A stretch of 64,000 nt of DNA from Caballeronia insecticola (GCF_000402035.1 NC_021288.1:124001-188000), one strand, 5' to 3'. Counted from the first letter of the stretch, positions 50,263-59,817 are shown. Notes: a model not told the origin generated them from the letters alone. Made by a program: numbers and translations.

Positions 50263-51350
50263 GCGTTCTCCATCGTGACGAGCGAGCGCCAGTGAAAGCA
50301 CGCGCTGCGATGCGCGGCGTCGTCCGTTTCGACGAGCGGCGGACGCAGCGTGCAGCAGTTCTCGCGTCCGCGTCCCAGCGCGCAGCGCGGCTCGAATGCG
50401 CATCCGGCGGGCAGGGCGGCGACATCGGGCGGGCTGCCTTCGATTGCGTGCAACGCGGAGTCCGGCTCGCCGTCAAGCGCGGGAATGCTGCGAAACAACG
50501 CCTGCGTGTACGGATGACGCGTCGCGCCGAACACGCGGTCCAGCGAGCCGCGCTCGACCACGCGGCCGGCGTACATCACCGCGACGTCCTGCGCGTAGCG
50601 CGCGACCAGCCCGAGATCGTGCGTGATGAGCACCATCGCCATGCCGGTTTCCTGTTGCAGGTCTGCGAGCAGGTCGAGAATCTGCGCCTGAACGGTGACG
50701 TCGAGCGCCGTGGTGGGCTCGTCGGCGATCACGACTTTCGGCCGCAGCGCGACCGCCATCGCGATCAGCACGCGCTGGCGCATGCCGCCCGACAGTTCGT
50801 GCGGATAGGCGTCGAGCCGCGCGCGCGCCTCGGGAATGCGCACGCGTTCGAGCAACTCGGCGGCCCGCGTGCGTGCCGCCGTCCGGCTCACGCGTTCGTG
50901 TGCGCGCAGCAGCGTCGTCATCTGCTCGCCGATGGTGAAGACCGGGTTGAGCGCGGTCATCGGGTCCTGAAAGATCATCGAGATCGATGCGCCGCGCACG
51001 CGTCGCGCCGCCTCGCCCGACAGCCGCGCGATATCGATTCCATCGAGCAGCACGCGGCCCTGTGTCACGCGTCCCGGCGGCGCGACGAGGCCGAGCGCGG
51101 AGAGAAACGTCATCGACTTGCCCGAGCCGGATTCGCCGACGACCGCGAGCGTGCGGCCGGGACGCACCGTCAGCGACACGTCATCGACGACGACTACGCC
51201 CGAAAACTCCGTGCGCAGACCGTCGATTTCGAGCACGGCTTCGGGATCGATGCGGCCGCCGCCGCTGTATACCTCGCCGGGCGCATTGGCGGTGTCGGCG
51301 GAGGCGCTGCGGCGCGCGATCTTGAAGACGGCCGGCAGGGTGCTGTTCAT
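50259..51350 (-). CDS. Oligo/dipeptide-type ABC transporter ATPase (DppD/OppD type)
   Basis: From the ATG at 51350 it has 363 residues. Walker [11 protein letters not shown] loop [13 protein letters not shown], signature [16 protein letters not shown] and Walker [13 protein letters not shown] identify an OppD/DppD-type ATPase; the tail [14 protein letters not shown] is the family cysteine cluster. The Walker A ends in Met rather than the usual Ser/Thr (GSGKSM), as in many DppD proteins. An N-terminal extension of about 35 residues precedes the domain. It overlaps both neighbours by 4 bases. Confidence 0.93.
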   Translation of the reverse strand: MNSTLPAVFKIARRSASADTANAPGEVYSGGGRIDPEAVLEIDGLRTEFSGVVVVDDVSLTVRPGRTLAVVGESGSGKSMTFLSALGLVAPPGRVTQGRVLLDGIDIARLSGEAARRVRGASISMIFQDPMTALNPVFTIGEQMTTLLRAHERVSRTAARTRAAELLERVRIPEARARLDAYPHELSGGMRQRVLIAMAVALRPKVVIADEPTTALDVTVQAQILDLLADLQQETGMAMVLITHDLGLVARYAQDVAVMYAGRVVERGSLDRVFGATRHPYTQALFRSIPALDGEPDSALHAIEGSPPDVAALPAGCAFEPRCALGRGRENCCTLRPPLVETDDAAHRSACFHWRSLVTMENA

Positions 51351-52240
51351 AGCGTCCTCGCGTCGGCGCGGCGGCGCATTTGCGGATCGAGCGTGTCGCG
51401 CAGTCCGTCGCCGAGCAGGTTGAAGGCGATGACGAGCAGCGCGATGCACGTGCCCGCCGAGAGCGAAATAAGCGGATGCGAGGCGAGAAAGCCCTGGCCG
51501 TCGGCGATCACGTTGCCCCACGTCGGCGCGGGCGGCTGTACGCCGAGTCCGAGATAGCTCAGGCCCGCTTCGCCGAGCACGGCGCTTGCCGCGCCCACCG
51601 TCGCCACCACGATCACGGGCGGCAGACTGTTCGGGATCACGTGCACGAGCAGGATCTTCCATTGCGCCATGCCGAGCGCGGTCGATGCCTCGATGAACAC
51701 GCGCGGCTTGATGGTCAGCACGACCGCGCGCATCACGGCCGCCACGCGCGGCGCGAACGCGATGGCGATCGCCCAGATGACCGAACTCAGCGACGAGCCG
51801 CGCGCGGCCACCAGCGCGAGCGCCAGCAGAAAGCCCGGAAACGCCAGCAGGATGTCGATGAGCGCGACCAGCACGCGCGCGACCCAGCCGTCGAAGAAGG
51901 CGGCCGCCGAGCCGAGCGTCACGCCGAGCACGATCGAGATGACCATCACCGAGAACGCGACCTGCAGCGAGATGCCCGTGCCCCACACGAGACGCGAGAG
52001 CACGTCGCGCCCGTACTGGTCCGTGCCGAACCAATGCGCGGCGGAAGGCGCGGCGAGCGTGTTGGCCATGTCGGCGGCGACCGGCGAATACGGCGCGATC
52101 CACCGTGCGCCGAGCGCGATGACGACCATCACCGCAAGGATCACGAATCCCGTCATGAAGCCCGGATGGCGCGCATAACGGCGCCACGAGGCGTTGCTTT
52201 TACGGCGCGCGGGTTTGAGAGACGCGGCGGGTGAACTCAT
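51347..52240 (-). CDS. Peptide-type ABC transporter permease (DppC type)
   Basis: From the ATG at 52240 it has 297 residues. N-terminal WRRYARHPGFMTGFVILAVM helix, then FGTDQYGRDVLSRLVWGTGI, typical of DppC/OppC, and the EAA loop in IEASTALGMAQWKILLVHVI. Six membrane helices. Partner of the DppB-type permease 18 bases upstream; its stop codon overlaps the next ATPase start (ATGA). Confidence 0.92.
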   Translation of the reverse strand: MSSPAASLKPARRKSNASWRRYARHPGFMTGFVILAVMVVIALGARWIAPYSPVAADMANTLAAPSAAHWFGTDQYGRDVLSRLVWGTGISLQVAFSVMVISIVLGVTLGSAAAFFDGWVARVLVALIDILLAFPGFLLALALVAARGSSLSSVIWAIAIAFAPRVAAVMRAVVLTIKPRVFIEASTALGMAQWKILLVHVIPNSLPPVIVVATVGAASAVLGEAGLSYLGLGVQPPAPTWGNVIADGQGFLASHPLISLSAGTCIALLVIAFNLLGDGLRDTLDPQMRRRADARTL

Positions 52241-52258
52241 CGGCAAATCCTCGTTGGG

Positions 52259-53200
52259 TCAGCGCCTGCGCAGGCGCGGATCGACCGCTGCGTAGAGCAG
52301 GTCGAGCGCGGTATTGACGAGCACGACGATCACCGCGAGCACCAGCACGCCCGCCTGCACGAGCTGATAATCGCGCGCGCTGACCGCCTTGAGAATGGTC
52401 GTGCCGACGCCTGGCCGGCTGAACACGACTTCGATCAGGATCGCGCTGCCGAGCGAATACGCGAACGTCACGCCGATGATCGACAGCACCGGCACGAGCG
52501 CGTTCTTGAACGCGAGCCGCCAGACGATGGTGCGTTCGCGCACGCCCATCGCGCGGGCCACGCGGATATAGTCCTGCCCGATGACTTCGAGCATCGCCGA
52601 ACGCGTGAGCCGCGCGACATACGCCGCGACCGACACGCCCAGCACCGCGGCGGGCAGCACGAGATGCCGCGCGCCTTCGATCCATCCGCCACCCGAGCTT
52701 GCGCCGAGCGCGGGCAGCCATTTCAGATGCTGCGCGAACACGAGAATGCTCGCGAGCCCGAGCCAGAACACGGGAAACGAGATGCCTGCGAGCGCGACGA
52801 GCATCACGCCGATATCGACGGCACTGCCTTGCCGCACCGCCGTGACGATGCCGAGCGGCACGCCGACGAGTACCGCGATCGTCATGCCGGCCACGGCGAG
52901 CACGGCCGAATCGGGCAGGCTCTGGACGATCTCCATGAGCGCGGGCCGCCCGGTCACGACCGACATGCCGAGGTCGCCCTGCAATGCATGCCCGATGAAC
53001 AACCCGTACTGCACGAACAGCGAGTGATTGAGCCCGAGTTGCTCGCGCAGGGCGGCGAGCGCGTCGTCGGTGGCGTAGTCGCCGAGCATGTATTGCGCGG
53101 GATCGCCCGGAATCATCCGCACGAGAAAAAACGTCACGGTGAGAATGCCCGCGAGCGTGATGACAAGATGCAATGCCTGGCGCGCCAGATAGCGTTCCAT
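52259..53200 (-). CDS. Peptide-type ABC transporter permease (DppB type)
   Basis: The ATG at 53200 (AGGAAG site) gives 313 residues; a GTG one codon upstream is less likely. The start MERYLARQALHLVITLAGIL and VTFFLVRMIPGDPAQYMLGD are the DppB/OppB mark; LTRSAMLEVIGQDYIRVARA carries the EAA loop. Six membrane helices. It lies 13 bases behind the binding-protein gene and forms the translocation channel with the DppC-type protein. Confidence 0.92.
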   Translation of the reverse strand: MERYLARQALHLVITLAGILTVTFFLVRMIPGDPAQYMLGDYATDDALAALREQLGLNHSLFVQYGLFIGHALQGDLGMSVVTGRPALMEIVQSLPDSAVLAVAGMTIAVLVGVPLGIVTAVRQGSAVDIGVMLVALAGISFPVFWLGLASILVFAQHLKWLPALGASSGGGWIEGARHLVLPAAVLGVSVAAYVARLTRSAMLEVIGQDYIRVARAMGVRERTIVWRLAFKNALVPVLSIIGVTFAYSLGSAILIEVVFSRPGVGTTILKAVSARDYQLVQAGVLVLAVIVVLVNTALDLLYAAVDPRLRRR

Positions 53201-53213
53201 CACGAGCTTCCTC

Positions 53214-54767
53214 TCAGGCGAGCGAGACCGGATACGCGTTCATGGTGAACAGCGAGTTCTGCACGAAGCCTTGCACCTTGTTCGAATGCGCGATGAACAG
53301 GCGATCCGCATACAGCGGCACGACGGGCAGGTCCGCCATGCTCTTCTGCAGGATCTTGCGATACGCGGCCTTGCGCCCGTTTTCATCCTGCGCGGCGGCG
53401 GCCTGCGCGATCAGATCGTCGACGCCCGAGTAGTGCGACGTGTTGAGCCCCGGCGGAAACGACGATTTCGCGAGCATCGAGATGATCGGACTGTCGGGGT
53501 CGGGCGCGCCGACGACGCCGGTGATCGCGTTCGGAATCTTGCCGCCCGAGCGCGCCTGAAGATAGGCGCCGCGTTCGAGCACCTGAATGCGCGTCTGGAT
53601 GCCGATGGCCGACAGATCGCTCGCAATCGGCACGACGATCTTGTCGTAAGGACTGAAGCCCACGCCGATGATGTCCATCGAAAAACTCGGCTGTCCGGCC
53701 GCCGCGAGCAACGCGCGGGCCTTGACGGGATCGTAGGGATACTTCGGCACGTCCTCGGTGTATTCGAGGAACGCGGGCGTGAGCACGCTATACGCCGTGC
53801 CCTTGGTGCCTTTGAAGAGACCCGCGATCAGCGCGTCCCGATTGATGCCGTGCATGATCGCCTGACGCACGCGCAGATCGTCGAGCGGCTTGTGCGTCAT
53901 GTTGAGCACGAAGTTGATGGTGTGATCGGCCGGACGGTCGAGCACCTTCACGTTCGGGTCTTCCTTCAGGCGCGCAATCACCGCCGGTTCCTGCAGCGCG
54001 AAGAAGATGTCGATCTCGCCGTTCGAAAGTGCGGTGGCCGCCGCGTTTTCGTCGCGGATCACGCGAAACAGCACGCCATCCACTTTGGGCGCACCGCCGA
54101 AATAGACCTTGTTTGCCGATACGCGCACTTCCTGTCCCGGCGTCCAGCTCTCGAACACGAACGGTCCCGTGCCGATGGGGCTCAGCGCGTGCTTGCGATC
54201 GCCCATCTCGGTGACCGCGCGGCGGCTCACGATCCAGCCTTGATTCAGATTCGTCATCTTGTGCATGAAGCCTGAATTCGGCGCCTTGAGCGTGATGACG
54301 ACCGTGTTCGCGTCGGGCGTGTCGATCTTCGCGATTGCCGCGAGTTGTCCGGTGTAGTTGCTGCCCGTCTTTGGATCGAGCACGCGCTCGAACGAGAAGC
54401 GCACATCGTCCGATGAGAACGTGCCGAAGTTCTTGTGCCACGCCACGTTCTTGCGCAAATGGAACGTGTAGACGGTGCCTTCTTTCGAGACGTCCCAGCT
54501 CGACGCCAGATCCGGCGCGATGGTGTTGCTCTTTTCGTCGTAACGCACGAGGCCGCTGTAGATATGCGTCGCGACGGTCTGGTTCTCCACCTGAAAGATG
54601 CGCGCCGGATCGAGATTGCCGATGTCCGCGCCGAGCCGCACGCGCAGCAGCTTCGGCTGACTCTGCGCCCGCGCGAGCGGCGCCACGAGATTGAGCGCGG
54701 CGGCGCCTGCCACGCCCAAAGTGAACTGACGACGGGAAAGGCTGCGGCACGAATCTGAAGTAGTCAT
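53214..54767 (-). CDS. ABC transporter substrate-binding protein (SBP family 5, peptide type)
   Basis: From the ATG at 54767 it has 517 residues. A Tat-type signal SLSRRQFTLGVAGAAALNLV (cleavage near ARAQ) leads to an SBP_bac_5 domain: GADIGNLDPARIFQVENQTV, VYTFHLRKNVAWHKNFGTFS, SPIGTGPFVFESWTPGQEVR and LRVRQAIMHGINRDALIAGL. It binds a peptide, opine, amide or similar large ligand in the periplasm. First gene of the five-gene importer and divergent from a hydrolase operon that may use the import product. Confidence 0.93.
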   Translation of the reverse strand: MTTSDSCRSLSRRQFTLGVAGAAALNLVAPLARAQSQPKLLRVRLGADIGNLDPARIFQVENQTVATHIYSGLVRYDEKSNTIAPDLASSWDVSKEGTVYTFHLRKNVAWHKNFGTFSSDDVRFSFERVLDPKTGSNYTGQLAAIAKIDTPDANTVVITLKAPNSGFMHKMTNLNQGWIVSRRAVTEMGDRKHALSPIGTGPFVFESWTPGQEVRVSANKVYFGGAPKVDGVLFRVIRDENAAATALSNGEIDIFFALQEPAVIARLKEDPNVKVLDRPADHTINFVLNMTHKPLDDLRVRQAIMHGINRDALIAGLFKGTKGTAYSVLTPAFLEYTEDVPKYPYDPVKARALLAAAGQPSFSMDIIGVGFSPYDKIVVPIASDLSAIGIQTRIQVLERGAYLQARSGGKIPNAITGVVGAPDPDSPIISMLAKSSFPPGLNTSHYSGVDDLIAQAAAAQDENGRKAAYRKILQKSMADLPVVPLYADRLFIAHSNKVQGFVQNSLFTMNAYPVSLA

Positions 54768-55113
54768 GGCGTAGGCACCGGTCAGAGAGCGATGGGATCG
54801 ATCAGGGAAAGCGCGAGGCCAGAATCGCATACAAAATTTATCGGGGCAAGGCCTCCAAAATACTAATTTCGTAAGCCAGATTAAAGGAAAACTTGTAACT
54901 CGTACCGGTTGTTCCGTTTTTTATCGGAACGATGATCCAATTATTTTCAACGTCGAGCGTGTTTACCCGAATGGCCAGCGAATCGGCGGAAGTTCAGCAT
55001 TCGTTTCAGAGTTGACTTCCGAATTTTTTGCATGCAATTTTAAGTGGGCGGCGGTAGCGCGCCTTCCACGTTTTCCGCCGCACCTTCCACTTCTCTCTCT
55101 CGCCGAGGTCGAC
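54768..55113. promoter_or_regulatory. 346-base divergent promoter region with inverted repeat GTTCCG-N8-CGGAAC
   Basis: No gene is supported between the binding-protein start and the isochorismatase-family start. The centre is clearly AT-richer than the coding DNA. GTTCCG at 54911-54916 and CGGAAC at 54925-54930 are a perfect 6-bp dyad with an AT-rich 8-base centre, near the middle of the gap. It is the best candidate for the site of a shared regulator such as the GntR protein at 48437-49126. Confidence 0.45.
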
Positions 55114-55752
55114 ATGTCGGATACGGATATCTTCATCAAACAGAAGTTTGGGCAAAGGCTCGGTTTCGGCCGCAAGACGGCCGTGCTGGTGATCGATTTC
55201 CAGGAAGGCTTCACGCGCGAAGACGGTTTCGGCGGCTACAACATCAACGACGCCATCGCGCAGACGGCGAAGCTGCTTGCCTTCGCGCGCGAGCAGCGCA
55301 TGCCCGTGTCGCACGTGTACTTCGCCGCGCAGAAAGGCGGCTTCGATATCGGCACGTTCGGCGAAAAGGTGCCGCGTCTGCGTGAACTCACCGAAGACGC
55401 GCCGGACTCGCAGATCGTGCCGTCGTGCAAGCCGCTCGACGGCGAATACGTGTCGCGCAAGCGTCATTCGTCGGCGTTCTTCGGGACCAACTATGCGTCG
55501 TGGCTGATCGCCGCGGGCATCGATACGCTGCTCGTCACCGGCTGCACGACGAGCGGCTGCGTGCGCGCGAGCGTGGTCGATGCATCGGCGCACGGTTTGC
55601 GTCCCATCGTGGTGACGGACTGCGTGGGCGACCGCGCGCAGGCGCCGCACGAACAGAGTCTCTTCGACATGGGCCAGAAGTACGCCGACCTCATGACGAG
55701 CGCCGACGTAATGGCCGCGCTCGCGAAGGACAAGCAGGCGGCGCTTGCCTGA
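55114..55752 (+). CDS. Isochorismatase-family cysteine hydrolase (N-carbamoylsarcosine amidase-like)
   Basis: I chose the ATG at 55114 (GAGG site); 212 residues. Catalytic triad: Asp28 (AVLVIDFQEGF), Lys116 (VSRKRHSSAFFGT) and Cys149 (VTGCTTSGCVRASVVDAS). The length and the RKRHSSAF segment place it with N-carbamoylsarcosine amidohydrolases and related C-N hydrolases, which release ammonia and CO2 or carboxylate from carbamoyl or amide substrates. It opens a plus-strand operon with a glutaredoxin-DinB fusion and an amidase. Confidence 0.9.
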   Translation: MSDTDIFIKQKFGQRLGFGRKTAVLVIDFQEGFTREDGFGGYNINDAIAQTAKLLAFAREQRMPVSHVYFAAQKGGFDIGTFGEKVPRLRELTEDAPDSQIVPSCKPLDGEYVSRKRHSSAFFGTNYASWLIAAGIDTLLVTGCTTSGCVRASVVDASAHGLRPIVVTDCVGDRAQAPHEQSLFDMGQKYADLMTSADVMAALAKDKQAALA

Positions 55753-55841
55753 CGCGCCGCTTCAACCGCTGTCGGGCCTGAAGACGTGCCGCGCAAGAGC
55801 GCGCAGGCTCGATGTCAAATCATCGCAAATGGAGGAGATCC

Positions 55842-56609
55842 ATGTCTGATACCGCGACGAGTGCGCGCATCAAGGTCTTCTGGCAGCCCGGCTGCTCGTC
55901 GTGCCTGCGCACCAAGGAGTTTCTGACGCAGCAGGGCATCGAGTTCGAATCGCGCGACGTGCACAACGATCCGCAGGCGCAGGCCGAACTGATCGAACTG
56001 GGCGTGCGCAGCGTGCCGGTGGTGTCGATCGGCAAGCACTACACGCTCGCGCAATCGCTCAAGGACGTCGTGAAGTTTCTGGATTTGCGCACGACGCTCG
56101 CCGAGCCCTTGCCCGCCGCCGAACTGGTCAGGCGGCTCGACACGGTGATGAGCGCCGCGTCCCGCTACGTGCGGCAATTCACGCCCGGGCAATTGCACGA
56201 GCCGTTCCGCAACCGGCGGCGCACGCCGGGGCAACTCTGCTATCACGTGTTCCGCATCGCCGAGATGGGCATGGAGGCGGCGCAGGGCATCACGCTGCGC
56301 TTCGAGAGCTTCGACGAAGTGCCGCCGGAGACCTGGACTGCCGACGACATCGCGCGCTGGGGCGACGACGTGCATCGCCGCTTCGACGCGTGGTGGGCCG
56401 CGGAGCAGGATCCGGACGTGAACTACACGGTCTCGACGTACTACGGCACGCGGCCGTTCCACGAAGTGCTCGAACGCACCGCATGGCACGCGACGCAGCA
56501 CACGCGCCAGGTCATGCTGATGCTGGAGAGCCACGGCATCGCGCCGGACGGTCCGCTCACCGACGCCGACCTCGAAGGCCTGCCGCTGCCCGACGAAGTG
56601 TGGGGATGA
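55842..56609 (+). CDS. Glutaredoxin-DinB fusion protein
   Basis: The ATG at 55842 (GGAGGAG site) gives 255 residues. Residues 8-82 are a glutaredoxin: KVFWQPGCSSCLRTKEFLTQ with the C18-S-S-C21 active site, and VRSVPVVSIG with the cis-proline at 59. Residues about 95-230 are a DinB/YfiT domain with a likely metal triad His135 (CYHVFRI), His216 and His220 (WHATQH). The pairing suggests a glutathione-dependent transferase, isomerase or reductase. It lies between a cysteine hydrolase and an amidase in one operon. Confidence 0.9.
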   Translation: MSDTATSARIKVFWQPGCSSCLRTKEFLTQQGIEFESRDVHNDPQAQAELIELGVRSVPVVSIGKHYTLAQSLKDVVKFLDLRTTLAEPLPAAELVRRLDTVMSAASRYVRQFTPGQLHEPFRNRRRTPGQLCYHVFRIAEMGMEAAQGITLRFESFDEVPPETWTADDIARWGDDVHRRFDAWWAAEQDPDVNYTVSTYYGTRPFHEVLERTAWHATQHTRQVMLMLESHGIAPDGPLTDADLEGLPLPDEVWG

Positions 56610-56648
56610 CATCGCAATAACGCAGCAATGCTTGCTGACGGAGACCGG

Positions 56649-57953
56649 ATGGAACCGTGCATGATGTCCGCAGCCGAGGCCGCTCGCGCCATCGGCGAAG
56701 GGCGCCTGAGCGCCGAAACGCTGATGCGTTCGTGTCTCGCGCGTATCGACGCGCGCGATGCCGTGGTGAAGGCGTGGCTTGCAATCGACCGCGAGCGCGC
56801 CATTCAGGCGGCGCGCGAAGCAGACAAGCGGCGGCTCTACGCCGCGCCCGGCGTGCTGAGCGGTTTGCCGTTCGGCGTGAAAGACATGATCGACACGGTC
56901 GATCTTCCGACGACGCACAACTCGCTCGTCTATCAGGACCATCGCCCGGCGCGCGATGCGGCGTGCGTCGCGCGCGTGAAACACGCGGGCGCGGTGCTGC
57001 TCGGCAAGACCGATACGGTCGAGTTCGCCTCGTTCGGGCGCGCGGCGGCGACCACGCATCCGCTGAATCCGGCGCATACGCCGGGCGGATCGTCGTCCGG
57101 GTCGGCGGCGGCGGTGGCGGATCATCAGGTGTGCTTCGCGTTCGGCACGCAGACAGGCGGCTCGCTGATCCGGCCCGCGTCGTTCAACGGCATTTATGCG
57201 CTCAAGCCGACGTGGGGCCGCGTGAGCGTCGAGGGCATGAAGCTGCTGTCGGCGAGCCTCGACACGATCGGCTGGTACGGGCGCGGCGTCGAGGATCTCG
57301 CGCTCGTCGCGCGGGCGTTCCGTCTCGTCCCGCACGATGACGGCGAAGCCGTGTCGATGCCGCTTGCCGATCTCCGCATCGGTCTGTGCCGCTCGCCGCA
57401 GTGGAGCGCCATCGAACCAGCGGGCGTCGCGGCGCTTGAGGCGGCGGCCGAACGCTTGCGCGCGGCGGGCGCGAAGGTCGATGACGTGACGCTGCCCGCA
57501 TCGTTCGATGAAATGTCCGCCGCGCAGGAAACGGTGATGGAAACCGAGGGCGCCGTCGCGTTCCTCGATTTCGTCGAGCGCGAAACGCATCGCATGAATG
57601 CTTCCATATTGGAACGCGTCGATCCGAAGAAGCTCGATTCACCGGAGACGCTCTTGCGTGCCTATCGCACGGCAGAACGCTGCCGCGCCGAACTCGATAC
57701 CGTCTTCGCCGATTACGACGTGCTCGTCACGCCCGCGTCGCGTGGCGAGGCGCCGGAAGGGCTGGCGAGCACCGGCGACGCGGTCTTCAACTCGATGTGG
57801 ACGCTGCTGCACGTCCCGTGTCTCGCCGTGCCGTGCACGCGTGGACCGCATGGTTTGCCGGTCGGCGTTCAGCTCGTCGGTCCGCAAATGAGCGATGCGC
57901 GGCTCCTGCGCATCGCGCGCACGCTTGCGCCGCTGATCGACGCGCAAGGCTGA
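56649..57953 (+). CDS. Amidase-signature family hydrolase
   Basis: I chose the ATG at 56649 with a GGAG site over one 21 bases upstream; 434 residues. The Ser-Ser-Lys triad is present: Lys78 (PFGVKDMID), cis-Ser in TPGGSSSGSAAAVAD, nucleophile Ser172 in GTQTGGSLIRPAS. The C-terminal half is of the AtzE/GatA-like type. It hydrolyses an amide bond of unknown substrate. Third gene of the operon, 39 bases behind the glutaredoxin-DinB fusion. Confidence 0.9.
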   Translation: MEPCMMSAAEAARAIGEGRLSAETLMRSCLARIDARDAVVKAWLAIDRERAIQAAREADKRRLYAAPGVLSGLPFGVKDMIDTVDLPTTHNSLVYQDHRPARDAACVARVKHAGAVLLGKTDTVEFASFGRAAATTHPLNPAHTPGGSSSGSAAAVADHQVCFAFGTQTGGSLIRPASFNGIYALKPTWGRVSVEGMKLLSASLDTIGWYGRGVEDLALVARAFRLVPHDDGEAVSMPLADLRIGLCRSPQWSAIEPAGVAALEAAAERLRAAGAKVDDVTLPASFDEMSAAQETVMETEGAVAFLDFVERETHRMNASILERVDPKKLDSPETLLRAYRTAERCRAELDTVFADYDVLVTPASRGEAPEGLASTGDAVFNSMWTLLHVPCLAVPCTRGPHGLPVGVQLVGPQMSDARLLRIARTLAPLIDAQG

Positions 57954-57975
57954 ACGGCAGGGCTGAACGGCGTCG

Positions 57976-58938
57976 TTAGCTGTCGGCGGCGTGTTTCGCG
58001 CGTTCGGCCGCGAATGCCATGAGACGCTCATCGCGCCAGTCACGGCGCGCGGCGAGTTCATCGGCGCAAAGATGCTGTCGCCGGTCGCGTTCCACGCGCG
58101 CGATCAGTTCGTCATCCCACGGGCCGTCGTTCGTGCGCGAGCGCGCAATCGAGTGATAGAGCGGACCGAGCCGCGCGGCATAGTCGGCGACACCGCCCGG
58201 CGCGTTCAGATCGATCGTCTCGAACGGCCCCATGAAGGACCAGCGCCAGCCGAGCCCGTCGCGCACAGTCTTGTCGATGTCCTCGCAACTCGCGATGCCG
58301 TCGCGCTGCAACGCCCACGCCTCGCGCAGCAGCGCCGCCTGCAGCCGGTTCAGCACGAAGCCCTCGATCTCCTTGCGCACCCGCACGACGCTCTGGCCGA
58401 TGCCGCGCATCAGCGCATCGGTGAACGCGACCGTCTCTGCCGACGTCTGCGTGGACGGCACCAGTTCGACGACCGGCACGAGATAGGGCGGATTGACCGG
58501 ATGCGCGATCAGCACGCGCGGCGAGATACGCAGATCGCACGCGAAGTCGGACGCCTTGATGCCCGAGCTCGAACTGCCGATGATCACGCGCGCATCGGCC
58601 ACGGCGTCGAGATCGAGCAGCAACTGCCGCTTGACGTCGATGCGTTCGAGCACCGACTCCTGCACATAAGCCGCGCCGTCGATGGCCTGCGCCAGCGAAT
58701 CCGCGAGCGTGAGGCGCGCGGCGATCGTTGCCGGCGCTTCGTCGATCAGTCCATGCCGATGCAGCGCCTCGAGCTGGGTCGCGGCCCACGGCAGCGCGTT
58801 TTCCGCGGTGCGCGGGTTCGCGTCGTAGATGCGCACGTCGAGCCCCGCGCGCGCGAACGCGATCGCCCAGCCCGCGCCCACGAGTCCCGCGCCGATGACC
58901 GCAACGGGCCGGTCCAGATTTGCCTTCGGTAGATTCAT
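57976..58938 (-). CDS. 3-hydroxyacyl-CoA dehydrogenase family protein
   Basis: A 320-residue two-domain dehydrogenase: VAVIGAGLVGAGWAIAFARA, then GLDVRIYDAN is the NAD-binding start (GAGxxGxG), IIGSSSSGIKASDFA and LIAHPVNPPYLVPVVELVPS hold the catalytic Ser/His-x10-type region, and GFVLNRLQAALLREAWAL is the C-terminal helical domain. The size and NPP segment point to the lambda-crystallin/gulonate 3-dehydrogenase or carnitine-dehydrogenase-like branch, which oxidises 3-hydroxy acids, possibly without CoA. It is 31 bases behind an SDR gene on the same strand. Confidence 0.88.
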   Translation of the reverse strand: MNLPKANLDRPVAVIGAGLVGAGWAIAFARAGLDVRIYDANPRTAENALPWAATQLEALHRHGLIDEAPATIAARLTLADSLAQAIDGAAYVQESVLERIDVKRQLLLDLDAVADARVIIGSSSSGIKASDFACDLRISPRVLIAHPVNPPYLVPVVELVPSTQTSAETVAFTDALMRGIGQSVVRVRKEIEGFVLNRLQAALLREAWALQRDGIASCEDIDKTVRDGLGWRWSFMGPFETIDLNAPGGVADYAARLGPLYHSIARSRTNDGPWDDELIARVERDRRQHLCADELAARRDWRDERLMAFAAERAKHAADS

Positions 58939-58969
58939 CGTTCGTTGTGCCTTGTCATGTCGGTTGATG

Positions 58970-59731
58970 TCATGCCGCCGTCCAGCCGCCGTCGAGCATG
59001 AGCGCGCTGCCGGTCACGAGCGTCGATGCGTCGCTCGCAAGAAACACGATCGCGCCCATCACTTCCTCGACGCGGCCCACGCGGCCCAGCGCGATGCGCT
59101 CGCTCACCCATTCGCGAAAGCCCGGCGCGTCGAACATGCTCGCCGTGAACGCGGTCTCGATGAAGGTCGGACAGACCGTGTTCACGCGAATGCCGTGCGG
59201 GCCGAGTTCCCAGGCGAGCGCCTTCGTCATGCCTTCGATCGCGTGTTTCGATGCGCAATACACGCTGCGCTTCGGGCTGCCGACGTGCCCCATCTGCGAG
59301 GACACGTTGATGATCGAGCCGCCTGCATTCGCGCGCAGCATGCCTTTCGCGACTGCGCGCGACACGTGAAAGACCGACTTCACGTTGAGATCGATGATTG
59401 CGTCGATGTCGTCGTCGGTTACTTCGACGAGCGGCTTCGGGCGATTCATCCCCGCGCAGTTCACGAGGATGTCGCAGGGTCCGTGTTCGTCGAGCGTTGC
59501 GCGCACGGCGGCGGCGTCGGTCACATCGAGCGCGATATAGCGGCTCTTGCCGCCTGCTTCGTCGATGAGGCGCGACGCGTGCGCGAGTTCATCGACGGAG
59601 CGCGCAACGAGCGTCACGCACGCGCCTGCCTCGGCAAGGGCCGCGGCCGCCGCGAGACCGATGCCGCGCCCGCCGCCGGTGATCAACGCGGTCTTGCCTT
59701 GCAGGGAAAAGCTGGGCGTCCGTGGCAGCAT
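58970..59731 (-). CDS. SDR family oxidoreductase (FabG/3-hydroxy-type)
   Basis: The ATG at 59731 (GGAG site) gives 253 residues. A classical SDR: TALITGGGRGIGLAAAAALA, DILVNCAGMNRPKPLVEVTD, SIINVSSQMGHVGSPKRSVY with catalytic Ser and the YCASK motif, and the usual C-terminal ending VTGSALMLDGGWTAA. It converts a hydroxy/keto pair with NAD(P). First gene of a two-gene unit with the hydroxyacyl-CoA dehydrogenase; a 14-bp motif shared with the MFS promoter lies 89 bases upstream. Confidence 0.92.
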   Translation of the reverse strand: MLPRTPSFSLQGKTALITGGGRGIGLAAAAALAEAGACVTLVARSVDELAHASRLIDEAGGKSRYIALDVTDAAAVRATLDEHGPCDILVNCAGMNRPKPLVEVTDDDIDAIIDLNVKSVFHVSRAVAKGMLRANAGGSIINVSSQMGHVGSPKRSVYCASKHAIEGMTKALAWELGPHGIRVNTVCPTFIETAFTASMFDAPGFREWVSERIALGRVGRVEEVMGAIVFLASDASTLVTGSALMLDGGWTAA

Positions 59732-59817
59732 GCACGCTCCGGTAGTGATTGATTGTGATCGTTGCGTTCGACTGGAACGCGCGCCGCAAGCGTAACCAGA
59801 CGCGTCCCGCGCTGCTC

